64,000 bases of DNA from Lunularia cruciata (lineage: Eukaryota; Streptophyta; Marchantiopsida; Lunulariales; Lunulariaceae), in the NCBI GenBank assembly GCA_948567375.1, contig OX419762.1, forward strand, positions 56,649,034-56,713,033, in the 5' to 3' direction. The translations under genes were made by a program, and so were the position numbers. Below are positions 11,890 to 21,896 of this stretch, in pieces. Under the pieces are notes generated by a model. The model saw only the letters and a program-made list of their open reading frames with translations, did no database searches and had not been told where the DNA came from. Within the stretch, counting starts at the first letter, position 1; each line of letters begins with the position of its first letter.

Positions 11890-12244
11890 TGTAACAATAT
11901 GGAGTTTAGTGACAAAGTCAATAGGACTAATGAAGTAGAAAAAAAGAAAAATTAGCCTGGAATATTCTAGGAAGCTTCTTGGGAAGCTTCCCAGCTAGCT
12001 TAGCTTGTACTCCAAGTAGGTAGCTTCTAGAAGGAAGCTTCTTGAGAAGCTTCTCAATTAACTTGGCTTGCACTCCAAGAAATTGGCTCAAGGACGTTTC
12101 TTGAGAAGCTTCTCAAGAGCCTTGTATGATCCCTATAAATAAAAGAGTTGAAGCTCATGCTAGGCATTTGGAGTTTTCTCATATTCAAGTGTCCCGATGT
12201 GATCTTCATTCTCCTATTTCTATCCTTGATCTTGGTCTTTTACA
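11890..12244 (+). repeat. 5' LTR-B of B1
   Basis: It runs from TGTAACAATATGGAGTTTAG to GGTCTTTTACA. It contains repeated AAGCTTCT blocks, a 20-bp perfect palindrome at 12,099-12,118, and a TATA box TATAAAT at 12,134-12,140 placed for a start about 100 bp before the LTR end. It is about 57 bp shorter than the 3' LTR, mainly in the AAGCTT-rich U3. Confidence 0.85.
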
Positions 12245-12245
12245 T

Positions 12246-12258
12246 TGGTATTAGAGCA
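12246..12258 (+). promoter_or_regulatory. Primer-binding site of B1, tRNA-iMet type
   Basis: TGGTATTAGAGCA lies two bases after the 5' LTR and differs by one base from the classical plant tRNA-iMet primer site TGGTATCAGAGCA. It marks where minus-strand DNA synthesis would start. Confidence 0.85.
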
Positions 12259-12514
12259 AGAATGGGATGGATGGAATTTATGGACCACCAACTCTACTTC
12301 TACCAAACCATTAGGATTTTTGTGTCCAAGTACTACCCAAGCATTGTTTCACATAATTCATCATCTCATGCTTTGGACAAGATTTTTTGCATATGATCAC
12401 TATATGTGAGGAACCTGTGGTGCTTCCGGTTGTAACTTATGGAGAATGGTTGACGTATTGCTTCTATGTGTTAATAAATTAGATAGATTAGGGATTGCGT
12501 GATAGAGTAGCAAC

Positions 12515-13440
12515 CATGGCGGCAATGCCTAAGGTTATCCTTGTTATGCAACAACAAAATGAGCACCTTACTCAATTGTTGGATGAACAAAAGCTTTGAT
12601 GATAGGAGCACGTAGAGAGAGCACCAGTTCAAGAAGGAGAAGATCAAATCCCATTCTCTAAACCCAAGGTATTTGAAGGCAAGAATCTCTTGGGTGCAAT
12701 GGAGAATTTTGTGTTTGATTGTGAACGTTACTTTGAAGCTACCAATCTGCAAGATGAACAAAAATAGATTCTCTTGGCTTCTAGCCAATTGGATGGAGTA
12801 GCAAAGCTATGGTGGAGATTTTAAGTGGAGCAAGTTGAACAACAAATTTTGCACCAATCTTGACATGGGTAGAATTCAAGAGTGTAATAATTAGTTTGTT
12901 CTAAACTATAAATGCCACACAATTTGCACGGGAGGTTGGCAGAGTTGAAATAAATTGGCTTTGTAAGAAGTTACATCATGCCATTCCAAAACACCATCAT
13001 GCAAATTCCATATATACTGGAAGGTGAAGCTTTGGATTGATTTGTTAGGGGCTTGAAGTCAAGAACCAAATCAGAGGTAACCATGTGAGAGCCACAACAC
13101 TTGGAGGAAGCCATGCGGTTGGCCAAACATTTTGATTCCTTGGTTGCAACAACTTGGTCTCGATCTCAACCTCCACAAAACCTACCAATACACTACACAC
13201 AAGTGGAGGAGCCGGCACCAATGGAGATTGATGCCATTCAATGGAGACCACTTAGCACTATAGATAAAGGGAAAATACAACAAAATGAGGTTATTTTTAT
13301 TGTTGCCAATTGGAACATTGTATCACTTAATGTCCACTCAAGAATGGGTGACTTTGACAAGTTGCCCAAATGGAGTTTGTGGAGCAAAATGATCAAGGAA
13401 ACAAGGAATCCCAATAGGAGAGTTCAAGCCACCTACTAGG
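12515..13440 (+). pseudogene. Gag remnant of B1
   Basis: Plus-strand translation reads MAAMPKVILVMQQQNEHLTQ..., then 'FSKPKVFEGKN...FVFDCERYFEATNL', 'LDGVAKLWWRF', the retrotransposon gag core (W-W/F signature). It ends with an acidic tail (13,101-13,439; EEPAPMEIDAIQWRPLS). Stops interrupt the first half. No CCHC knuckle is preserved; the M1/M2 relatives keep traces of that interval. Confidence 0.65.
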
Positions 13441-13443
13441 AGG

Positions 13444-13797
13444 TTGATAAGCTCCAATGGGATTAAAGGCTCAACCTATGCAAGTTTGTTTCACTTGCAA
13501 GGTACGATATTTAATCGAGGTTGTAAGTTTTTGGTTGATTCTAGAAATTTGGAGAATTGCGTGTCTATGCAAGTAGCAAAGGAATTGGGTATTCCTATCA
13601 AGCCAATAATTGGAAGTAGATTGATGATGGTGGATGGTAGAAAGGGTTCTACATTCCATACCTTGCATCTTGTTACCTTTAAGATTGGGAAGGAGTGTTT
13701 GGAGTGTATGAGGTTTGTAGTGGCACCTCTACACTACAATATCATTCTAGGACTACCTTGGCTTGAACGTTATAAGGTTCAATTTGATTGGACCTAA
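13444..13797 (+). pseudogene. Aspartic protease remnant of B1
   Basis: The open frame of 117 codons carries a pepsin-like retrotransposon protease pattern: RGCKFLVDSRNLENCVS at about residues 27-43 where families have LxDSGAxxNFI, then a hydrophobic strand and ILGLPWLERY near the end, the usual GMPWL position. The catalytic D-S/T-G is changed to D-S-R, which should inactivate it. The ORF is uninterrupted, unlike gag before it. Confidence 0.7.
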
Positions 13798-13875
13798 TGA
13801 CAAATTCAAGTACAACACCAAGGTAGGGATTTCTGATTAGGTTTTTTTGTATCTCTAAGTAAGACACCTAAGAAT

Positions 13876-14060
13876 AGTTAGTCCCAGGATGAGAAGTTTG
13901 TCGAGAGAAGGTAGCCATAGAGCAAGCCTTGAAGGGAGATGAGTCCCAAGATAAGAAGTTTGTCAGGAAGGCAACCATGGAGCAAGCATTGGAAAGAGAT
14001 GAGTCCCTAGATGGGAAGTTTGTAAGTGAAGCAGCCATAGAGCAAGCTTTGGAGGAAGAT
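13876..14060 (+). repeat. Three tandem 60-bp repeats in the protease-RT linker
   Basis: Units begin near 13,876, 13,936 and 13,996, each reading roughly GAGATGAGTCCCAAGATAAG...ATAGAGCAAGC. In the plus frame each encodes about 20 residues of the form ExDESxDxKFVxxAxxEQAL. The period is exactly 60 bp for the last two. Such linker repeats are in frame, so they could expand without breaking the polyprotein. Confidence 0.8.
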
Positions 14061-14099
14061 AAGTCTATATTTGTGGTGTAGATCAAGCCAATTGCACAA

Positions 14100-14336
14100 G
14101 GACAATCTGAGGAGGGCCAAGAGCCTCATCAAGCAACGGTTGATCTAATAGTTCAAGATTTTATGGATGTGTTTCTAGATAATCTGCCAAAGGGATTACA
14201 CTCCAATCATGATATGCCCTTCAAGGTGAAGTTATTGCCAGGGAGTACTCCAATGAGTAGACCAATCTATCAACTCTCACCAAAGGAGTTGGAGGAGTTG
14301 CAAACAACACTTATGGAGTTGTTGGAGAAGGACTTC
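14100..14336 (+). pseudogene. RT N-terminal part of B1
   Basis: It reads VQDFMDVFLDNLPKGL...DMPFKVKLLPGSTPMSRPIYQLSPKELEEL...LLEKDF, the standard lead-in of chromovirus RT. It stops at the ACTTC where the 14,337-18,236 insertion begins. The RT resumes at 18,242 with STSPWGA. Confidence 0.8.
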
Positions 14337-14949
14337 TGTGACAACTCGAAAAACATTACTTTTGTGGTAATTAGGTAAGTAAAGTTCATTCCCATAGAGA
14401 TATGATTCAGAAATGTCTAAATACAAAGTCAAATGTCACAATGTAGTCCTTCTTGATTTTTCTTTAATCTCTCAGGTAGCAACCACACCCAGAAGAGAGT
14501 AACAAGCAATGACTCGCAGTCTCATCACAACAATTTTCACGCTTAATCACAACTTCATCAAATCTTTCCAAACAATCTTGATTGTGATGATTCAGATTCT
14601 CCTAAAAATGGCACTTCATTGCAAAACAACTTTGCCTTAAAATTATGTTCTACCCCTCCATTGAAGGCACAAATTCCTCAATCAAAATTTTTTCACATCA
14701 ACTCAGTACTGCACTCACAAATGCAGAATACTACTAACACTACAATTCCTCTCAAATCTATCAAGGCATTTTTCCAATTGAACTTCACTTAGGATCAAAC
14801 ACACAAAGTGAAGATCAAGGCTATGGAATCCAACATCCAACAAGCACATTGCTTTGCACTTTGAAATTCTCCACACACTCACAATTACAAACAAAGTGCA
14901 AAGTTGATACTTGGAATCAAGCTCAAGCAATGAGCACTGAAATCAACAC

Positions 14950-17480
14950 TTCGCTTTATCTACTCTCAAACATTATGACTACTAAAAAACAACATATTTT
15001 GAATGCCACCTTTAAATAGTAAAGCAATTGATAGTTACTAACAACTATGCAGTTTCCTAACAACTTTTCCTACTTGCAGATCCAAAATGACAATACACCT
15101 TTTCATATCTGCCTCTTTAGATCTCAAAATTGTTACTACTCCAATCCAATGTCTACTTCTTCCTTGACTTCTAATCCCAAAGTAACTTCACATACTACTC
15201 TATCCTCAAGTTGCACAACTACTCTTCTACCAATTCTAACACTTCTTTGTCTTGATCTACAATTACTATCATAGTTAACCCTTCTACTTCTTTATCTCCT
15301 GACCCACTCTTCTCTTATATTCTCCAATGGTAACTCCAAAGATATCCATACTCCTATCTCATCTACTTTGGGCTTTGCTCTTATATCTTTCCAAAGTTTA
15401 TCTATTTCTAACTTAACTAAATCTAATCTAATTGTGATATTGTCTTCCACTTCCAATATCTTCCTATCTACACAAGTTCTAAGACTAATCAGCAAAGCAT
15501 TCAAATCTTTATCCCTTGCATTTCTCTTCCTCGTCTCCTGCACCAACAACTTCAACTCATGCAATCTTGTTTCTTCAATCTGCACACTAGTTTTTGTACT
15601 CAACAAAGCATTCAAATCTTTATCCTTTGCATTTCTCTTCCTCGTCTCCTACACCAACAACTTCAACTCATGCAATCTCGTTTCTTCAATCTGCACATTG
15701 GCTTTTGTACTCAACTGCATTCATCATTGTTACGATCTCCTTCAATGGCTTGAGTCTCATCCTTCTCTCATGTTTTTGATCCGCCAACCAATCTTTTCTA
15801 TACATTGCCAGTTTTGCTTTGAATTCGGCTTTCACCGTCTCTTTCTCTTTCTCTTTTTGAACAATCTTCTCTCCAGATTACAAAGTAACTCCTGCAATCT
15901 CTTGTCCTCTCTATATCTCACAGTGAACTCTCTTTGCCATAGCTGCTTCTTCTCTTCTACACTCTCCATCACTCTATCAAGCTCTTGCTCCTTTGCTACT
16001 CTTGCCATAACATGGATGATTTCTAATCGTGAATCAACAAATTGTTGTTTCAAGAATTCATACTCAACTATTTATCTTTCTTTCGCTTTGACATTCTAAT
16101 CTATTACTTGCTCTTTACTTCCCACCTCCCTCTTTAAGTTTTCAATTACTTGATTATGTACTACAACATCTACTCGTAGTACTTCTCTCTGCTCCTCATC
16201 TTGGATGATACTCTCCCTCAACTCTGAGTTCTCTTCCTCTAATCTTACCAACACCTGCAACACAAACTTCACATCTGGACATTTTGACTGCATCTCTTTC
16301 TTCTTCTCCTCCAACTTTCACTAACAACCGGCATACAACCTCTCATAGATACTCTACTCCTTGCTTTGCTATGTTTTACCTTGACTTGTGGGCTTTTCTC
16401 CTTCTTTGCTTCTTCTTCATTGGACACTCTTCTCCTTAGCCATAGTTGCCTTATTGGGATGGATTCTTTGCTCCACGAACTTCCACTCTCCACTTCTCTT
16501 CTTCTACTTGGTCCCGCCTCATACATTGCCTTCCTTCTAGAATGGACTCCTCTCTGAATGGTCACCCTCTTCTCCTCCTTCTTTGGAACTTTCTCGTCTC
16601 ATCTTGGGTTACTTTTGCCATCTCCAGCTTTTCTTCTTCCTCCTCTAGTATTGGCTTTGTCTCCACACCATCTTCACTCTCATTGCTCACTTCACCACTT
16701 TGCAACATGAGTTCTGGTTCTTCCTCCTTCTCCAAGTCTTCTGACTTGTACTCAACTTCCCCTTCTGATTCTTAACCTGACGATGCGATTACCACCAAGT
16801 CTTTCCTTAGGTTTACCTTCTTGGTTTTTTGAGGTCTTGTTGCCGCTACTTCTTCTTCTTCATGTTGAATCCTCTTCTTTGACTTCATAGTATTCACCTT
16901 CAACCGCACACTCTACACTGCCTGTGCGTAGTACTCGTTGTTGCTTCTAATCTGCAAAATGTATTGTTGCTCCTCCACATTAGCTTCTTTTCTTAAGTCA
17001 GGATGGAAGTACAACACTATCTTATGTCTCTCTACCGCATTCAACAAATTCAATGCCAAGTAGAAGTGGGCTGCAAACGACACAATTTATGTGCGGAGGC
17101 AACTTGTCTAGCAAATTCCATACCATTTGTCTCGTACACTGATGGAAGCACTTTGCCCAATTGATTGGCTCTCCTGCAAACATCTTATGGAAGAATACCA
17201 CTTGATGTTTCATCACATAAGTAGTTTGCTCCGGCTTGAAGATAGCTATCATTGCTCCTACAATGCCTCTCCTCACAAGGTCCTTGTAGCTCTCAACTTT
17301 GTAGCCACTCTTCATGCACTTTGAAGAAAAAGTGTCTATCACTTCTTGGGTTTCTTCAACTACTTCTCTTTTCCCAAAGAACGTGGCTCCTTGCTCCTCA
17401 CCCCCCTCTCTTTTGAGTACTAACCTCCAATCCGACTTTGTCCAACAAGTTGGATTTCCTCTCTTGCCTTCTTCCTTGGA
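14950..17480 (-). pseudogene. Coiled-coil / gag-like protein fragments in the 3.9-kb insertion
   Basis: From 5' to 3' on the minus strand: 17,342-17,022 encodes a globular piece (FKPEQTTYVMKHQVVFFHKMF...GEPINWAKCFHQ...LDKLPPHINCV) reminiscent of the plant 'putative transposon protein' gag-like domain. Then come an acidic stretch and an Arg/Lys-rich stretch (16,565-16,269), and then long heptad-type coiled coils (16,314-16,096; 16,053-15,832; 15,615-15,292; for example RLEEENSELRESIIQDEEQR). Stops separate the pieces. The likely original was one protein of several hundred residues. I do not recognise a specific family. Confidence 0.5.
15493..15714 (-). repeat. 111-bp tandem duplication in the coiled-coil gene
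   Basis: Two near-identical 111-bp units (15,493-15,603 and 15,604-15,714) share CAAAGCATTCAAATCTTTAT and the following 90 bases. 111 bp is 37 codons, so the frame of the minus-strand coiled coil is preserved, doubling one helical segment. Confidence 0.8.
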
Positions 17481-18241
17481 TCCATCAAGACATTTACTCT
17501 TGATGATCTTGGTATGAAACCCAGAAACTAAGGTTCTAGTTCTATGCCAAGAATGTGATCCAAAGCTTGCTCAAGACTTTGAGTCTTGCAATCACATCTA
17601 ATCTCCAAATTGCATGATTTCTCACTAAAAATTCAGAGTTCTTCTTCCCACCTCCTATCTTACTCTCCTCCACTCTGGGTTGGTGGCTATTTCTTCTAAC
17701 TGATTCATGGACTAACTCTCGTGACTTCCTCTTGACACACTAGTGCATCTCTTAGTACACTTCCTTTTCCATGATCTCACTCAAGACGACTCCTTAATGG
17801 TGATAGAAAATTACTTGTCATCTCTTCATCTTTATCCTGATTCTTATAGTGGTGCGCTTCCTCCATCTTTCTTCACTTCAAGTTTCTACCAAGAAATCAT
17901 ATCTCCTCCATACTCCTATCATTGTCAATCTTCTCCCACTCATAGGCCAGCCATTTTTTTCTGTGTGGTACCTTCTTGAATGTCCAACCCCGAAGAAAAG
18001 TTGTTATATTGTCCTCACTTGGGTTGAGCACACTCGAGCCAAAGTCTCCTTACTTTGGGTTACATGTTGATAGGGCCAATCCGAGTACTTCATCTTCTGA
18101 TATGAAGTCACTTTACCTTGGATTACAACCCAAAGACACCATTCTTGGCCTTCTGATGTCATATAGGTGCAATACGACTTCATCTATACATTTTTTCTTC
18201 AAAAATAAGAAAAAAAACAAAAATGTGGGTACCATAACTTC

Positions 18242-18985
18242 ATATGACATAGTACCTCTCCTTGGGGAGCACTGGTACTATTTTTTCCAAAGAAGGATGG
18301 AAGACTTTGTTTTTGTATTGATTACCGTGGGCTTAATAAGCAAATAGTGAAGAATGCATATCTCTTACCTCAGATTGATGACTTGCTTGATCAACTGAGT
18401 GGAGCATGATAATTTTCCAAGTTGGATCTTTGTAGTGGCTATTGGCAAATCCTCATTGATAGGAAGGATGTGCAAAAGACTATCTTTTGCACAAGGTATG
18501 GGCATTTTGAGTGGAGAGTTCTACCTTTTGGGCTCACTAATGCTCTAGTAGTCTTCATGGATTAGATGCATTGGGTGTCGAATGGCCGATTTGATTGGTA
18601 CATGGTGGTGTTCTTGGATGATATCTTAATCTATAACAAGACAAAGGCAAAACACATGAATTATATGCGAGAAGTCCTAAGATGACTACAACAATGGAAA
18701 TTTTATTGCAAGAAGTCAAAGTGTGCCTTTTGGCAAAAGGAAGTCACCTTCTTGGGTCACAAGATCTCATTAGAATGGATCAAGATGGAAGAAGATAAAA
18801 TCAAGGCCATTACTGATTGGCCTACTACAAAGGATGCTACAGAAGTACGGGCATTTAATGGATTGGCCAATTTTTACCGACGGTTCATCCATTATTATGC
18901 TCATGTGGTTGCACCATTGACTGACCTCTTGGGGAAGAACTCAAGCTTTCAATGGACCACCAAGCATGAAGAAGCATTTAAAAGC
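18242..18985 (+). pseudogene. RT palm and thumb of B1
   Basis: After the insertion the frame gives [17 protein letters not shown], then IDYRGLN, then the LPFGLTNA motif, then VVFLDDILIYNKT (catalytic FLDD, near 18,605-18,645), then FLGHKISLE and FRRFIHYYAH towards RNase H. Stops occur at the old CGA and near 18,560 and 18,680. All seven RT blocks are recognisable. Confidence 0.8.
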
Positions 18986-19400
18986 TGAAACATATGGTGT
19001 CTTCAAGACCCATCCTTCAACACATGATTCTCAGTTACCTTTTGTGGTTGATTTTGATGCTTCTAACTTTGCAATTGGAGGAATGTTGCAATAGGAGTTC
19101 CCAAATAGAGTACATCCCATTGCCTTTGTGTCTCACCAACTAAATAAAACTGAAAGAAGTTATTTTTCTTGAGATCAAGAACAACTTGTAATGGTATCTG
19201 CAACCAAGGTATGGAGGCATTATCTCTTGGGAAAACAAGTGATCATGCAAATTGATCACAAACCATTGTTGCAAACCTTTACCCTTTGGAACACATGAAG
19301 AGTTGACATTGATAGGAGGAGAAACTCCAATTGTTTGACATCAAAATTGAATACAAACCAGATCAATTCCATGTCATCCTTGATTCTCTATCTATTGACG
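18985..19400 (+). pseudogene. RNase H of B1
   Basis: The translation shows VDFDASNFAIGGMLQ, the first catalytic Asp motif; HPIAFVSHQLN; and WRHYLLGKQVIMQIDHKPL with the third-motif Asp. Frameshifts near 19,010 and 19,290 and internal stops make it inactive. Confidence 0.7.
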
Positions 19401-19407
19401 ACTTGAT

Positions 19408-20410
19408 TTGAAGTCTCTTCCTCTCATCACGGTGGCAATTACAACGGTAGCAATTGACTCCAAGGTCCAAAATGAGTTTGAGTCAGCTCTACAACAAGAT
19501 CACTTCTTCCAAATGGTACATGTTCGTCTTCCAACATGTGACAAGGAGTACAACACCTTCTCCTTAAAGGAAGGCCTTCTATTCCATGAGGACCGGATCT
19601 ATGTTCTAGCCAAAGGTGATCTCCAACTTGTATGTCTTCAATAAGCCCATGATTTACTAATAGCTGGTCATATGGGTGTGGACAAGACCTTGAGTACCCT
19701 CCAATGCCAATGGTGGTGGCCCAACATAACACAAGATGTTTGAGAGTGTGTCTGATTGTGTGAAAGCTGCCAATGCAACAAGGCCAACAATCAGAAGCCA
19801 ACTAGACTCCTTCAACCACTCTCCATTCCATCCGCTCAATGGGAGCATATCAGCTTGGATCTCATCACATCCTTGCCCAATATACAACAAGGACACACAA
19901 CAATCATGGTGCTTGTGGATAAGCTTAATAATAAAATCCACTTGGCACCAACCTTTGATACCATAGATGCTCCAATCTTAGCACAAATCTACTTAGACAA
20001 TGTCTTCAAGCATCATGGGATGCCATGTGTACTCATCTCCAACCGTAATCCTGATTCATTGGGAAGTTTTGGCAAGCACTCTTCTAGATACTTGGCACCA
20101 CGCTTGCTTTGTCCATGGCCTATCATCCTCAAACTGATGACAAACCAAATGTGCAAATTGTATCTTGGAAGATATGTTGTGTGCCTTTGTCAATGTCTGC
20201 CATACCAATTGGGATGAATGTCTTGTAGTTGCAGAATTTTCCTACAACAATTCCAAACAAGCAAGCACTAGATTTTCTCCTTTCTTTTTTAATTTTGGCC
20301 AAGATCCACTTGATCTAGATTCTCTTCTTGCTCCTTCCCCATCTCAGGTCCTTCATATTTCAACCTTCTTGACCACCATCTCCCACTCTTTGCAACAAGC
20401 CAAGCCTCAC
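19408..20410 (+). pseudogene. Integrase of B1
   Basis: An HHCC zinc-binding region (AHDLLIAGHMGVDKT ... CESCQCNKA, 19,645-19,775) is followed by the core: ISLDLITSLPNIQQGHTTIMVLVDKL with the first catalytic Asp, then FKHHGMPCVLISNRNP where the second catalytic Asp (usually SDRDP) has become Asn. The third motif region (20,160-20,260) is shifted. The loss of the second Asp alone would inactivate it. Confidence 0.75.
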
Positions 20411-20419
20411 CTCCTTGTT

Positions 20420-20930
20420 GCCCAAAATCATCAAAAACAATATGCGGACCACCATCATTGTGATCTCACCTTTGAAGTCGGTGATAAAGTCATGTTATCC
20501 TCTAGTAACCTACCACTCCCACTTGATACCCAAGTTTGTAAACTTGGTTCTAATTAGATAGGACACTTTGATGTCACCCAAATTATCTCTCCTATTGCTT
20601 ATCCACTTGCCTTGCCTTGTCATATGCGCATCCATCTTGTCTTTCATATTTCCAAGTTGAAACCCTTTGTTCCTAACCTCTCTTCTTTTTCCTCTTGAGT
20701 CCAACCTCCCCCTCTTCTTGTCCCTATCAATGATCATGAGGGGTACAAAGTTGATCGTATCTTTGCGCATTGCCACATTTGGCAAGGCTATTGACAACAT
20801 ATGGAGAATAAGGTCCTTTAGAATGGGTATCCCCTTCATGATGCCACATGGGAACCTCTTTCTCATCTCTAGAATGTACAACTGGCCATCTAGGAGTTTG
20901 AAGCTTCATTGGCGATGAGGATGTCACCAA
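20420..20930 (+). pseudogene. GPY/F module and chromodomain of B1
   Basis: FEVGDKVMLSSSNLPLP opens the GPY/F module. HISKLKPFVPN and a chromodomain-like stretch (HEGYKVDRIFAH...NGYPLHDATWEPLSHL) follow, broken by three stops. The polypurine tract AATGGGAGAATA at 20,936-20,947 follows and joins the 3' LTR. Confidence 0.7.
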
Positions 20931-20947
20931 CTAGCAATGGGAGAATA

Positions 20948-21359
20948 TGTAATAATATGGAGTTTAGCAACAAATTTAGTATGGCTAATGAAGGAGCAAA
21001 TAAGATAAATTAGCCTAGAATATTCCGTAAGTATTTAGAAAGCTTCTTGGGAAAATTCTTGGTTAGCTTAGCTTGCACTCCAAGTAGTTAGCTTCTAGAA
21101 GCTTCCAACTTACTTAGCTTGCACGCCAAGTAAGTAGCTCCTAGGAGGAAGCTTCTTGAGAAGCTTCCCAATTAACTTGGCTTGCACTCAAAGAAAGTGG
21201 CTCAAGGAAGCTTCTTGAGAAGCTTCTCAAGAGCCTTGTATGATCCCTATAAATACAAGAGCCAAAGCTCATGCTAGGTATATGGAGTTTTCCCACATTC
21301 AAGTGTCTCAATATGATCTTCCATTCTCCTATTTTTCTCCTCAAGCTTGGTCTTTTACA
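20948..21359 (+). repeat. 3' LTR-B of B1
   Basis: It runs TGTAATAATATGGAG to GGTCTTTTACA and has the family's 20-bp palindrome at 21,213-21,232 and TATA box TATAAAT at 21,248-21,254. The TSD TTTGG follows at 21,360. Confidence 0.85.
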
Positions 21360-21454
21360 TTTGGTAACACAAAATATATAAATCCCAATGGTTTTGAGAA
21401 GACTAATTTTGTGGTCCATAAATTCTATCCATCCCATTCCTATTGTGATACCAA
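21360..21454 (-). mobile_element. 5' leader of M2 displaced by B1
   Basis: The block TTTGGTAACACAAAATATATAAATCCCAATGG... matches the M1 leader at 6,694-6,792. Next to the LTR the minus strand reads TTGGTATCACAATAGG, a decayed tRNA-iMet-type primer site. It is the continuation of the M2 sequence cut at 11,884. Confidence 0.75.
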
Positions 21455-21896
21455 TGTAAAAGACCAAAGAGAGAAATAATAGAATAGAAGATCAAGTCAT
21501 ATTGAAACTCTCAATTACCAAGAACTCTAAATGCTTAGCATGAGCTTTGTTAGTTATAGTGAAATAGCACAAGGCTCTTCAAAAGCTTCTAAAGAAGCTT
21601 CTCTCTCAAGGCTACCTTCTTGGAATGCAAGCTATACTACCATAGAAGCTACCAAGGATGCTTTTTATTTTAAGCTACCTACTTGGCATAGAAGCTAAGC
21701 TATTTGTTAACTTGATGTGCAAGTTACCCAATCATTGAAAGGTACCTAGAAGCTACTCACTAAGAAGCTTCTAAAGTATTTCTAGAACATTCAACCAAGA
21801 AACTTCCTAGATGTTTCTAGAACATTTTTAGAATTCCTAACCATATTTGGCTTATTTTACTAACCTATTAGTCTCTATTGACTCCATATTATTACA
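21455..21896 (-). repeat. 5' LTR-B of M2
   Basis: Starts TGTAAAAGACCAAAGAGAG and ends CCATATTATTACA on the plus strand. AAGCTTCT palindromes and the reversed TATA region are present but more decayed than in B1. With the LTR-B at 6,793-7,381 it brackets M2. Confidence 0.8.

Larger units (their letters stand above)
14337..18236. mobile_element. 3.9-kb insertion of unknown class in B1 RT, TSD ACTTC
   Basis: The RT frame of B1 is interrupted between ...LLEKDF and the STSPWGA motif. The flanking ACTTC at 14,332-14,336 and 18,237-18,241 is a perfect 5-bp target duplication. The insert begins TGTGACAACTCG and ends GGGTACCATA (a plausible decayed CA). I see no similarity between its two ends, directly or inverted, so neither LTR pair nor TIR is evident. 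Inside, the minus strand encodes coiled-coil and basic protein fragments. It could be a non-autonomous LTR-type (LARD-like) element whose LTRs have decayed, or something else. Confidence 0.75.
11890..21359 (+). mobile_element. Element B1: full-length chromovirus with two LTR-B, TSD TTTGG
   Basis: Two LTR-B copies (11,890-12,244 and 20,948-21,359) flank gag, protease, RT, RNase H, integrase and chromodomain in that order on the plus strand. Perfect 5-bp target duplications TTTGG flank it (11,885-11,889 and 21,360-21,364). The split host sequence is the leader of element M2: GTGCTTTGG on the left and TAACACAAAATATATAAATC on the right match the continuous leader of M1 near 6,694-6,723. A 3.9-kb insertion interrupts RT. 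Stops in every gene show it is dead; the LTRs differ in length (355 and 412 bp), so it is not recent. Confidence 0.9.

Noticed and set aside
15368-16099. Plus-strand 243-codon Leu/Ser-rich frame
   Set aside because: It is the complement of the minus-strand coiled-coil gene; its serine and leucine richness mirrors Glu/Lys-rich heptads on the other strand.
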